A stretch of 64,000 nt of DNA from Pandoraea aquatica (lineage in GTDB: Bacteria > Pseudomonadota > Gammaproteobacteria > Burkholderiales > Burkholderiaceae), in assembly GCF_902459565.1 (NCBI RefSeq), contig NZ_CABPSN010000006.1:124001-188000 (forward strand), written 5' to 3'. Of this stretch, positions 27,381-35,331 are shown one piece after another. The notes under the pieces were generated by a model, which was given only the letters and a program-made list of their open reading frames with translations, ran no database searches and was not told the DNA's origin. A program made the position numbers and the translations under genes. Position 1 is the first letter of the stretch, and every line of letters begins with the position of its first letter.

Positions 27381-27415
27381 GTTTACTATAGTAGACGTTT
27401 GACTACGATCAAAAA
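27381..27415. promoter_or_regulatory. Candidate operator for the flavin operon
   Basis: GTTTACTATAGTAGAC (27381-27396) is a near-perfect dyad with a perfect TACTATAGTA core. It overlaps a second, wider dyad GTAG-N8-CTAC (27391-27406). Both lie between the divergent monooxygenase and XRE-cupin genes, so the XRE protein is the likely binder. Confidence 0.6.
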
Positions 27416-27504
27416 TGTTTCGACTGGGGGTAAACGCTTAATTTCCGGGTCGTGATAGAGGTGACTTGTATAATTTCGCAACCCGAAACCCTTGGAATCT
27501 CTGC

Positions 27505-28071
27505 ATGACTCCCCCGATGGTGGACCCGACGCCCGCGATTTCGCATCGCATCCGTATCGAGCGCGAATCCCGCGGCTGGTCGTTAGGTGATCTGGCCGAA
27601 CGCTCCGGTGTCTCGAAGGCGATGATCAGCAAGATCGAACGTGGCGCAGCCAGCCCGACGGCCGCACTGCTCGGTCGTCTCTCGGGCGCATTCGGTCTGC
27701 AACTGTCGATGCTGCTTTCGCTCGCCGAGCAATCCGGTGAACGATTGAGCCGCGAAGCCGAGCAACTGGTCTGGCAGGACCCGGAGACGGGCTATCTGCG
27801 CCGCGCCGTGTCACCGCGCAATGGCGGCATGCTGGAGTTGCTGGAAGTGACGCTGCCGCCGGGCGTGAACGTGTCGTATCCGTCGTCGGCCTTCACGTTT
27901 CAGCATCAGCAGATCTGGGTGCGCAAAGGCACGCTCACGTTCGAAGAGGGCGAGTTGACGTACGAACTCAAGGAAGGCGACTGCCTTCAGCTCGGACCGC
28001 CCGCGCCGTGCACTTTCCTCAACGCGGGCAAGCAGCCTTGCGTCTACGTTGTGGCGCTGGTGCGTCGTTAA
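27505..28071 (+). CDS. XRE-family transcriptional regulator with cupin sensor domain
   Basis: 188 residues from the ATG at 27505 (frame open from 27466). The helix-turn-helix is near residues 10-65 (HRIRIERESRGWSLGDLAERSGVSKAMISKIERG) and a cupin_2 barrel fills the second half (PSSAFTFQHQQIWVRKGTLTFEEGE, LKEGDCLQLG, CTFLNAG). This group senses a small ligand through the cupin and controls nearby catabolic genes. It is divergent from the eight-gene flavin operon, with a palindrome between, and is followed by the racemase gene on the same strand. Confidence 0.92.
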   Translation: MTPPMVDPTPAISHRIRIERESRGWSLGDLAERSGVSKAMISKIERGAASPTAALLGRLSGAFGLQLSMLLSLAEQSGERLSREAEQLVWQDPETGYLRRAVSPRNGGMLELLEVTLPPGVNVSYPSSAFTFQHQQIWVRKGTLTFEEGELTYELKEGDCLQLGPPAPCTFLNAGKQPCVYVVALVRR

Positions 28072-28143
28072 GCGAATAAGCGAATTCAGCGGACGTCACG
28101 CGCACATCACGCGAACATCGTCTCTACCAAACAAGGAATTTTC

Positions 28144-28845
28144 ATGCGCACCATCGGCCTTATCGGCGGCATGAGCTGGCAATCCAGCGTGGAGTACTAC
28201 CGCATCGTCAACGAGGCGGTACAGGCGAAGCTCGGCCCGCTGCGCTCTGCGCAGACCTTGATGTTCAGCGTGGATTTCGGCCCGATCGAACGCGCTCAGC
28301 ATGAGGGGCGCTGGGATGACGCCGGCGTGATGTTGCGCGAGGCGGCGAAGCGTCTGGAAGCGGGGGGTGCGGACTGTGTGGTGCTGTGCACGAACACGAT
28401 GCACAAGCTGGCGAACTACATCGAAGACGCCGTCTCGATCCCGCTTATCCATGTCGCGGACCCGGTCGGACATGCCGCAAAGGCGCGTGAGATCACTTGC
28501 GTCGGCCTGTTAGGAACAGCGTTCACGATGGAGCAGGATTTCATCAAGTCGCGCCTGCACCAAAAGTTCGGACTCGACGTGCTCGTGCCGGACAGCGACG
28601 ACCGCGCCGCCGTGCACCGTGTGATCTACGACGAGCTTTGCGTCGGCGTCGTCAGCGACGCGTCGCGCGCGATCTACCTGGACGTGATGCAACGGCTCGC
28701 CGCACGCGGTGCGCAAGCCATCATTCTCGGCTGTACCGAGATTTCGCTGCTCGTGAAGCCGGAACACACCGATCTGCTGCTGTTCGACACCACCGAATTG
28801 CACGCATTGGCAGCCGTCGACTTTGCGCTCGGCGGCGACGCCTGA
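28144..28845 (+). CDS. Aspartate/glutamate racemase family protein
   Basis: 233 residues of the cofactor-independent Asp/Glu racemase (YgeA-like) family: MRTIGLIGGMSWQSSVEYYR at the start, catalytic cysteines C82 (LCTNTMH) and C197 (GCTEI). These enzymes invert amino acids by two-base proton exchange; YgeA-like members have broad amino-acid racemase activity. It follows the XRE-cupin gene after 72 bases and is probably cotranscribed with it, so it may belong to the flavin pathway or to amino-acid supply. Confidence 0.9.
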   Translation: MRTIGLIGGMSWQSSVEYYRIVNEAVQAKLGPLRSAQTLMFSVDFGPIERAQHEGRWDDAGVMLREAAKRLEAGGADCVVLCTNTMHKLANYIEDAVSIPLIHVADPVGHAAKAREITCVGLLGTAFTMEQDFIKSRLHQKFGLDVLVPDSDDRAAVHRVIYDELCVGVVSDASRAIYLDVMQRLAARGAQAIILGCTEISLLVKPEHTDLLLFDTTELHALAAVDFALGGDA

Positions 28846-28859
28846 TTCGACATCGATGC

Positions 28860-28892
28860 GGGAGGACGCGGCACTGATACCGACGTCCTCCC
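28860..28892. terminator. Probable bidirectional terminator
   Basis: GGGAGGACG (28860-28868) pairs with CGTCCTCCC (28884-28892) between the convergent racemase and membrane protein genes. The following sequence is only moderately T-rich. Confidence 0.6.
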
Positions 28893-28920
28893 TCGTTCCC
28901 TCTAACGTGCTTACACGCGC

Positions 28921-29415
28921 TTAAGCGCGGCTACGTTGCGAACGAAGCCACACGAATTGCAAGATCGCACCGAGCACGAAGATGCCCAGCCATGCGCCGA
29001 GCGCGCCGCGCACGAGTGGCGACTCCGGGCCGCTCGCAAGCGGATGGCTCGCGGGCAAGCGCGTCAGCGTCTCGTTGATCCCCGGTACCAACAGCAAGAA
29101 GAAGCTGAACGCGAACGCGAACTGCGACAGGTAGGGGCGCGCACGTCCCAGAAAGTCGATGCGAGGGATGAGCAAGCCGCCCAGCGTGGCGAGCAACGCC
29201 AGAATGCCCAGCGCATGACCCGCGTTGAAACCACCGGTGCTCGACAGCCCGAACGCCGTGAACACCGAGATCAACATGCCGACCAGATAGAGTTGACCAG
29301 CGCGATTGGCCGGATCGATTTTTCGATAGCGGACGAAGCTGACGATACCCGCCGCGAACGTCACGACACTGATGGCGGTATGCACCGCGCCCAAGGTGGA
29401 AATAGGATGAGGCAT
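28921..29415 (-). CDS. Small integral membrane protein of unknown function
   Basis: 164 residues with about four hydrophobic helices (HTAISVVTFAAGIVSFV, YLVGMLISVFTAF, ALGILALLATLGGLL, FAFAFSFFLLLVPG, LGIFVLGAILQFVWL). I do not recognise a named family with certainty. Its promoter holds the same ACTAGTTGGTTGGTT element found in front of the TetR gene upstream, so it is probably the main target of that repressor. It may be an inner-membrane protein induced by the TetR ligand; nothing in the chain suggests an enzyme. Confidence 0.75.
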   Translation of the reverse strand: MPHPISTLGAVHTAISVVTFAAGIVSFVRYRKIDPANRAGQLYLVGMLISVFTAFGLSSTGGFNAGHALGILALLATLGGLLIPRIDFLGRARPYLSQFAFAFSFFLLLVPGINETLTRLPASHPLASGPESPLVRGALGAWLGIFVLGAILQFVWLRSQRSRA

Positions 29416-29435
29416 GGAGGGGACTCCTTCTACCG

Positions 29436-29450
29436 ACTAGTTGGTTGGTT
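29436..29450. promoter_or_regulatory. Shared TetR operator, copy 1
   Basis: ACTAGTTGGTTGGTT, identical over 15 bases to the element at 30217-30231. Its left half forms ACCGACTAGTTGGT, an imperfect palindrome centred on ACTAGT. It lies 21 bases upstream of the membrane protein start. Confidence 0.75.
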
Positions 29451-29537
29451 TGATGCTTCAAAAAGTGGGCGCAAATGCGCCCTTTTCTGTCTGCTCGTCC
29501 GAACGACGCTCACTTCGTCGACGTCATGTCGTCAGAC

Positions 29538-30125
29538 TCACTTCGCGCCACTCAAACGGCTGATCGCCACTTGCGAAATCGCCTGAAACGAATCCGCGTT
29601 TCCTAATGCCCGCGCCGTCAGCATCGCGCCGTGCACCGTGGACATGAACGCCTGCGCCTCGACCAGCGCGCTGCCGTTCAACCGGAACTGCCGCTGCGCC
29701 ACACCGGCTTCCAGCACCGATGCGAGCCATGCCGTCAGATCGTCGAAATAGCGACGCACCTCGTCGGCGATTTCCGCCGGGATCATCGGCAATTCCGCCG
29801 CCAGCATGGCGCAGATGCACATGGGCATCGAACCGTCGCGAATGCATTCCGCCCAGTAATTCGTGTAGGCGGCGAGACGCGCCGTCGGATCGGCCACGTG
29901 CTGATCGAGCGCCGCCAGCCCGTCGCGCGCCTGCTCGCGATGCCGTTTGACCACCGTCAGCACCAGATCCGCTTTGCTCGGGAAGTGATGATGAATGCTG
30001 GCCTTGCCGATGTTCACACGCTCGGACAAATCGGCGTAGCTGAACCCGTGATAACCGCCCGCCGCCAACAATTGCTTCGTGTGCTCTGCGATTTCGGTCG
30101 CCCGGGGAGACAGCTCGACGCTCAT
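29538..30125 (-). CDS. TetR-family transcriptional regulator
   Basis: 195 residues from the ATG at 30125 (frame open to 30209). The TetR helix-turn-helix is near residues 8-55 (ATEIAEHTKQLLAAGGYHGFSYADLSERVNIGKASIHHHFPSKADLV), followed by an all-helical ligand domain. CICAMLAAELPMIPAEIADEVRRYF resembles the C-terminal domain of AcrR/NemR-like repressors. It contains cysteines at about 107 and 109 that could respond to electrophiles, as in NemR; this is inference. The same operator lies before its own gene and before the membrane protein gene downstream. Confidence 0.92.
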   Translation of the reverse strand: MSVELSPRATEIAEHTKQLLAAGGYHGFSYADLSERVNIGKASIHHHFPSKADLVLTVVKRHREQARDGLAALDQHVADPTARLAAYTNYWAECIRDGSMPMCICAMLAAELPMIPAEIADEVRRYFDDLTAWLASVLEAGVAQRQFRLNGSALVEAQAFMSTVHGAMLTARALGNADSFQAISQVAISRLSGAK

Positions 30126-30208
30126 AGTCCTTAACTCGATTAGACGAAACGGCGCGTGAAGCCGAACCTCACACGCGGGTTTGACGCTGACGATAGCGTC
30201 CGATGGCA

Positions 30209-30231
30209 ACCAATCTACTAGTTGGTTGGTT
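30209..30231. promoter_or_regulatory. Shared TetR operator, copy 2
   Basis: ACTAGTTGGTTGGTT at 30217-30231, upstream of the TetR gene. Together with AACCAA at 30209-30214 it forms an inverted repeat AACCAA-N7-TTGGTT, suggesting autoregulation. Confidence 0.75.
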
Positions 30232-30268
30232 GCGCGTCAAGTACCTCTCTGAAGGAGACACCGATACG

Positions 30269-31081
30269 TCAGACCATCGCCGACACGGCCGACGCGTCGG
30301 CACGCAGTTGCTCGACCAGCGTCGCCAGAACGGGTTTGTCCAGTGCCTGCACGGCGTAGCAAAGGCCCACGCGGCGCGACATTTCGAACCCGTCGATGGG
30401 CTGAACGGCAATTCCGGCATGCCCCCGCGCCAGCGATTCGGGCGCGACACAAGCCCCCAACCCAGCCGACACCAGATTCAGCGCCAGCCCAAGGGTTTCC
30501 GCGTGCGCGGCCGGGGCACCCGCCGCCGCGCCGTAGTACGGCAGCAAGCGCTGGTGTGTCGGATGCGTCGGACAGACGATCCACGGCAAAGCATCGGCAT
30601 CGCGCCCCTCGGGGATCGCCAGCACGTAAGGCTCGATGAAGAGCGGCAAGAACAGTTCGTCCTCGCAACGCGCGTCCTCGGTGGACAAGCGCGCGTCGCC
30701 CTTGCAGCCATCGAGCAGACTGACGAACAACGCAGGCACAGCGCTGCGCGCAAGCACAACGAATCGTGCGACATCCTGCGCAGCAATATCTGCTTCGACA
30801 CCGATATCGATGCCAGAAACATGCCCACTTTGACGGAATTGTCTCGTCATGGAATCGGTCTGAGACAGAATCCGGCGGGCTTGCGGATAGAGTATGCGAG
30901 CGGCCTCGGTCACTGCGACGCCGCGTGCTTCGCGCAGAAAGAGTTGTGTGCCCAGCAAGTCCTCAAGACTCTTGATCGTGCCGGACAACGCGGGCTGACT
31001 CAGATGAAGACGGCGTGCGGCCCCCGTGATGTTGCGCGCTTCAAAGACGGCGATAAACGCCTTTAGCTGACGGCCATCCAT
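30269..31081 (-). CDS. LysR-family transcriptional regulator
   Basis: 270 residues, slightly short for the family. The helix-turn-helix is at 1-65 (MDGRQLKAFIAVFEARNITGAARRLHLSQPALSGTIKSLE), followed by an effector domain. SSTEDARCEDELFLPLF-type segments in its middle are less typical, and the second half carries an NLVSAGLGACVAPES switch region. It is divergent from the SDR gene at 31194, the usual LysR-target arrangement. Confidence 0.92.
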   Translation of the reverse strand: MDGRQLKAFIAVFEARNITGAARRLHLSQPALSGTIKSLEDLLGTQLFLREARGVAVTEAARILYPQARRILSQTDSMTRQFRQSGHVSGIDIGVEADIAAQDVARFVVLARSAVPALFVSLLDGCKGDARLSTEDARCEDELFLPLFIEPYVLAIPEGRDADALPWIVCPTHPTHQRLLPYYGAAAGAPAAHAETLGLALNLVSAGLGACVAPESLARGHAGIAVQPIDGFEMSRRVGLCYAVQALDKPVLATLVEQLRADASAVSAMV

Positions 31082-31193
31082 AAGTTTCTCCGATTTCTGC
31101 GAAAAGAATAATGCATTTTTCGCCGTCGGTAATTGTGTCTAGACTTTGATTCAACGCTTACACATAAATCGAGCCGATATCTGGAGGTCTCTC

Positions 31194-31928
31194 ATGACTG
31201 CATCGCAAAAGCCCCTCGTCGTCATTACCGGTGGTAGTTCCGGCATTGGCGTCGCGACCGCCCGCCTCTTTTCGTCGCACGGCCATCCGCTGCTGTTGCT
31301 CGCGCGTCGGCTGGAGAAAATGGAATCGCTGGATTTGCCGAACACGCTCGCACGCTCGGTCGACGTGACCGACAGAGACGCACTGGACGCCGCCGTGCGC
31401 GAAGCCGAAGACCGTTTCGGTCCAGCGGATGCCATCGTCAACAATGCGGGTGTCATGCTGCTCGGCGACGTGACGCGTCAGGACCCGAAAGAATGGGACG
31501 GCATGATCGACGTGAACATCAAAGGGGTGCTCAACGGCGTGCACGCCGTCGCCTCGGGCATGGTCGCGCGCAAGCACGGCACGATCATCAACATTAGCTC
31601 GGTGGCAGGTCGAAAGACGTTCCCTAATCACGTCGCGTACGTCGGCACGAAGTTCGCCGTGCACGGGCTGTCGGAGAATCTGCGCGAGGAATTGTCGGCG
31701 CATAACGTGCGCGTCGTGACCATCGCGCCGGGCGCAGTGGACACCGACTTGCTCAGCCACACCACCGACGACGCCATCAAGACCGGCTACGAAGCGTGGA
31801 AGGCGGACATGGGCGGCAAGGTGCTGTCGGCAGAAGATGTGGCCAACGCCATTTACTACGCGTATTCGCAGCCGGATGGCGTGTGTATCCGGGAGATCGT
31901 GCTGGCAGCGACGCGTCAGCAGGCGTAA
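31194..31928 (+). CDS. Short-chain dehydrogenase/reductase (classical SDR)
   Basis: 244 residues from the ATG at 31194, preceded by CTGGAGG; the frame is open from 31146. All classical SDR motifs are intact: TGGSSGIG for the cofactor near residue 12, NNAGVM, the catalytic serine in INISSVAG, and YVGTK with the catalytic Tyr and Lys. The chain resembles oxidoreductases that act on small ketones or hydroxy acids. It is probably controlled by the divergent LysR gene. The substrate is unknown. Confidence 0.9.
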   Translation: MTASQKPLVVITGGSSGIGVATARLFSSHGHPLLLLARRLEKMESLDLPNTLARSVDVTDRDALDAAVREAEDRFGPADAIVNNAGVMLLGDVTRQDPKEWDGMIDVNIKGVLNGVHAVASGMVARKHGTIINISSVAGRKTFPNHVAYVGTKFAVHGLSENLREELSAHNVRVVTIAPGAVDTDLLSHTTDDAIKTGYEAWKADMGGKVLSAEDVANAIYYAYSQPDGVCIREIVLAATRQQA

Positions 31929-31943
31929 TGGCAGACAGGCCGC

Positions 31944-31963
31944 GTATCGCATCGTATCGCATC
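31944..31963. repeat. Tandem 10-bp repeat
   Basis: GTATCGCATC occurs twice head to tail in the short convergent gap after the SDR gene. It is probably incidental, but a full helical turn apart. Confidence 0.5.
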
Positions 31964-32010
31964 GCCAAGCCATGCGATGCGCGGTTCATGCCTGACCTAT
32001 GCGGTTTGAA

Positions 32011-33345
32011 TCACGCGCCGTGCACCAGCCGCTCGAAGAGATCCTCCCCGCCCATCTGCCCACCCTTGAGCAGAATCTCCATGCCGTCGAAAGCTGGCAC
32101 ATCGCTTTTGAGACGGCATATTGGCGCGCCCGGTGCGAGTGTCCCTGCGTGCGTCAGCCCCCAGGCATCGAGCGCGCGCATGCCGTGGCTGGAGGTGTCC
32201 CCGCCTGCGATGGCCATGCGCGACACCGGCACTTCGCGCAGCACCTGCGCGAGCAATCGCCCTCCGGCTTGTGCGAGACGTAGGGCGTTGATCGTGCCGC
32301 CGTTGGCCGTAGCGCCTTGAGACGGGACAGTGCAAGCCAGCGTGTGACGGCCTGCACGGAGATGCCTCACAAGCGCTAAGGCAGCCGACGCGCAATACTG
32401 CCCGTCCGCTTCCGTGAGTCGCGCGGCATCCAGACGCACGATCTCGAACGACTTCGCTGCGGCCACCTGAGCGGCCGTCACGGGCGAAAGACTTCCTGCC
32501 AACACCAGCACCGGCCCGCTGGCCGCCGCGACACCCGCCGACGCCACCGTCGCGCGTTGCGGCATAGCACTCGCCACCGCCTGCGTCACGCTGCTCGGGC
32601 CGACGGCCAGTAGGGGCGCATGTTCGGCCGCCGTCCATAGCTGCGCCCCGATTTCAGCCAAGTCACTTTGTCGCGCGACATCCCACAGCACGTGCGTCAC
32701 GCCCGCCTCACGCAACGCGAGCAAGCGCGCGGACGACGAATGCTTCGCATCGGCGTCGTAGCTCGTCCACGGAATCAGACCGATGCCTTCGAGCCCCTGC
32801 CGCGCAAGATGCCGCCGCAAATCCGCTTCGCTCATCGGCGTGACAGGGTGTCGACTCATCGTCGGATGACGGTCGATCCGGAACACGTCGCCGCCCGCCC
32901 CGGCCGCTGCAAAGAGATTGCCGAACAGACAGAAGCGTTGCAGGTTCGGCTGACCGCCGACAATCGCCACCCACGGGCTGGGCATTGCCGGAGACAGCAG
33001 GCGAACGGCCCCGCCGATACTGCCGACGTCCGGCGCGCTGTCGAACGTCGAACAGGTCTTGTAGTGCAGCACGCGCGGCTGAAGGCGTCGCGCGAGGTCA
33101 GCCACCGGCGCGAGTTCGTCGCTCATCTGCGCCGGAGCCAGCGAGCGTGCGATGCCCGCGATGCCCAAACAGTCGATCTCGCCCAGCGCGGCCAGACGTT
33201 GCACGCTCGGCGGCGCGAGCAGCAACATGCTGCGCAACCCGGCTTGCGCAGCGGTCGCGAGTGTGTCCGTCGCACCGGTGAAATCGTCGCCGTAATAGAG
33301 CAGATGCGGACGATGCCGCGCAGTCGCATTCGATTCGATGACCAT
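32011..33345 (-). CDS. DUF1537 acid-sugar kinase, OiaK/OtnK-like
   Basis: 444 residues. It is only distantly similar to the kinase at 8.5 kb and carries the other subgroup's signatures: YYGDDFTGATDTLATAAQAG at 17-36, HYKTCSTFDSAPDVGSIG near residue 95-111, GGQPNLQRFCLFGNLFAA, AGGDTSSHGMRAL and LKGGQMGGEDLFERL at the C-terminus. This subgroup includes 3-oxo-isoapionate kinase and similar enzymes that phosphorylate oxidised branched or four-carbon sugars with ATP. It is last in the operon, 13 bases behind the RuBisCO-like gene, which would use its phosphorylated product. Confidence 0.88.
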   Translation of the reverse strand: MVIESNATARHRPHLLYYGDDFTGATDTLATAAQAGLRSMLLLAPPSVQRLAALGEIDCLGIAGIARSLAPAQMSDELAPVADLARRLQPRVLHYKTCSTFDSAPDVGSIGGAVRLLSPAMPSPWVAIVGGQPNLQRFCLFGNLFAAAGAGGDVFRIDRHPTMSRHPVTPMSEADLRRHLARQGLEGIGLIPWTSYDADAKHSSSARLLALREAGVTHVLWDVARQSDLAEIGAQLWTAAEHAPLLAVGPSSVTQAVASAMPQRATVASAGVAAASGPVLVLAGSLSPVTAAQVAAAKSFEIVRLDAARLTEADGQYCASAALALVRHLRAGRHTLACTVPSQGATANGGTINALRLAQAGGRLLAQVLREVPVSRMAIAGGDTSSHGMRALDAWGLTHAGTLAPGAPICRLKSDVPAFDGMEILLKGGQMGGEDLFERLVHGA

Positions 33346-33358
33346 GTCGTCTTACCGA

Positions 33359-34633
33359 TCAGCGACCGAAGAAGCGCAATGCCGACGCGAGCGGCAACGA
33401 TTGCTTCGCGGCGTCCTCAAGGCTGCAACCTTCGCGAACGGCTTGCCATGCGTCGCGCAGACTTTGCACGCCTGCCGCAGGACCGTCCGGGTGTGCCAGA
33501 ATGCCTCCGCCCGCCATGAACAGCAAATCGTCACGCCCCACGGCATGCCAGGTCGCCGGGACGGTGCCCGCCCACTGGCCCGAGGAAAACGCGGGCATGA
33601 CCGTATCCGCCTGACCTGAGGCGTTGCCCTCAGCCAACGGCCGGTAGCAGTCGTGCGCCGATTCGATGACCTCTTCGTCGGCTTGCGCGAACTTGCCTTG
33701 CAGACCGTGCACGTGCATGTGATCGACGCCCGCGAGTCGCCAGAGCGTCTGATAGGCCTGAAAGCCGATGCCGAGGAGCGGGTCGCGCGACATCGCGCCG
33801 TAGCCGTTGCGATGCGCGTGAATCGCGAGATCGGTGTGACGGCGCAACGTCTGTACGGCCGAAAAGCCGCACCAGTTCAGGCTCACCATCACGCAGTTGC
33901 CGCCCTCTCGCTTCACGAGATCGGCGTGACGCCGCATGGCATCGGTTTCGTCGGTAATGTTGAACGCCACCATGACCTGCTTGCCGGTGCGCTCGCGATG
34001 CTCGCGCACGGCAGCCATCACCGCCGGTACGCGTTTCGCGAGCGGCGCATGGACCGGGTCGGCGCAGACCTCGTCGTCCTTGATGAAATCGACGCCCGCT
34101 GCGCACAAGCGCGCCACCAGCGCCGCCGTATCCTCGGCGCTCATACCCACATTCGGCTTGAGAATCGTGCCGACCAGCGCACCGGTCGACACACCCGTTG
34201 CTGCACGTGTGCCTGCGATGCCGTAGCGCGGGAAGTCGAACTGGTCGCGATACGCTGCCGGTAGCGATACGCGCTCCAGCCGCATGCCGGTCACTTCGCC
34301 GAGATCGTAAAGATTGCCCGCGAGCGTGGCGGCCAGCGTCGGCAGGTTCGCGCCGACGTTGTCCGTCGGAAACGCGATGCGCACGCGCGCCCGGTGCCAC
34401 GGGCCGCGAATGCCCTTTCGTTCGAGATATGCGTTGGGCAGCGACGTCATCGCCACCTCGCCCACCGTCTCGACCGACTCGACAATGGCGCGTGCGCGCT
34501 CGCGCAACGCGTCGGTCTCGCCTTCTACGCGCGTGAACGTACCGCACGACTGCTCGCCCGCCATCACTTCGGCAACCGCGCGCGGATCGAGGGGCGTCTC
34601 GATCAGATAGGTCGCACTCAGCTTTGTACTCAT
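33359..34633 (-). CDS. RuBisCO-like protein (form IV family)
   Basis: 424 residues with the large-subunit fold. Residues equivalent to RuBisCO's active site are kept: K159 (TILKPNVG, K175 in plant numbering), K185-D187-E188 (VDFIKDDE, the carbamylated lysine and Mg ligands), H272/H274-R275, H307, K314 (LQGKF, the loop-6 lysine), S351 and the GGGI phosphate site near 375. This is a catalytically competent set, unlike many RLPs, but the sequence is not a CO2-fixing form. RLPs next to DUF1537 kinases act as decarboxylases or transcarboxylases on 3-oxo-isoapionate 4-phosphate. The ATG overlaps the VOC stop by four bases. Confidence 0.92.
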   Translation of the reverse strand: MSTKLSATYLIETPLDPRAVAEVMAGEQSCGTFTRVEGETDALRERARAIVESVETVGEVAMTSLPNAYLERKGIRGPWHRARVRIAFPTDNVGANLPTLAATLAGNLYDLGEVTGMRLERVSLPAAYRDQFDFPRYGIAGTRAATGVSTGALVGTILKPNVGMSAEDTAALVARLCAAGVDFIKDDEVCADPVHAPLAKRVPAVMAAVREHRERTGKQVMVAFNITDETDAMRRHADLVKREGGNCVMVSLNWCGFSAVQTLRRHTDLAIHAHRNGYGAMSRDPLLGIGFQAYQTLWRLAGVDHMHVHGLQGKFAQADEEVIESAHDCYRPLAEGNASGQADTVMPAFSSGQWAGTVPATWHAVGRDDLLFMAGGGILAHPDGPAAGVQSLRDAWQAVREGCSLEDAAKQSLPLASALRFFGR

Positions 34634-35184
34634 AGCTTCGACAGGTCGGGAAAGACACGCACCGGATCACGGCCATCCCAGTCGGCGGCCGCTTCGCGAA
34701 TCATGCGAAAGAGCGTGCCTTTCGGGCCCGCCACTTCCGACAACTCGATGGTCGTCCCTGGGTGGCACCCCGGGTCTGCGCCACGATCTTCGAAGTAGAC
34801 GAAACGTCCGTTCTCGCCCACTTCGCCGCTCATGCAGACCTTGAAGCCTGCCGCCTGCGCGCGCGCCAGATCCTCGTCGAAGTTGTCCGTCCAGTACGCC
34901 ACGTGCTGCGCACCGGTGCGCCCGGCGCTGAGGAAGTCGCGGTACATCGACGGCACGTCGTTGCGGATTTGCAGCAGCTCGATCTGAAGACCGCCCGCGT
35001 TGGCGAGCGCGACGGAATTGTGTGGCTCGAACGACTCGCCGCGATACGTGTAGTTGCGGATCGGCACCTTGGGGTTGTAGTACCAGGGACCGACGCCGAG
35101 GACGTCCGACCAGTAGTTCATTGCCGCCTCGATATCGGGCACGAGGTATGCCACCTGGCGAATCTCGCCGAAAAATCTGCTCAT
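34630..35184 (-). CDS. VOC (glyoxalase/bleomycin-resistance) superfamily protein
   Basis: 184 residues from the ATG at 35184; the frame is open to 35259. Paired beta-alpha-beta-beta-beta modules start with IRQVAYLVPDIEAAMNYWSDVLGVGPWYY and repeat near residue 90 (GAQHVAYWTDNFDEDLARAQ), with likely metal residues including H92-region histidines and an ELSEV glutamate in TTIELSE. VOC enzymes are metal-dependent isomerases, epimerases, lyases or dioxygenases. It is translationally coupled to the RuBisCO-like gene, so it probably acts on the same sugar-acid intermediates, for example as an isomerase. Function is inferred from context only. Confidence 0.85.
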   Translation of the reverse strand: MSRFFGEIRQVAYLVPDIEAAMNYWSDVLGVGPWYYNPKVPIRNYTYRGESFEPHNSVALANAGGLQIELLQIRNDVPSMYRDFLSAGRTGAQHVAYWTDNFDEDLARAQAAGFKVCMSGEVGENGRFVYFEDRGADPGCHPGTTIELSEVAGPKGTLFRMIREAAADWDGRDPVRVFPDLSKL

Positions 35185-35331
35185 GGGTCGTCCCTTGTTC
35201 TTTGCTGTGACGTTCGTGACGTGTGCGTCGCCGTGCGCGCGAGGACCGTCCTCGCTCACCGGATTCGCGATTGTTATGAATGTGTTTTTGTGTGGCAGCC
35301 GAGTGGGCTGAGTTCGTTTGCGTACTGCCGT

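Noticed and set aside
33359-34633. True CO2-fixing RuBisCO
   Set aside because: Length (424), lack of a small subunit, and acid-sugar neighbours indicate a form IV-like protein despite the intact active-site residues.
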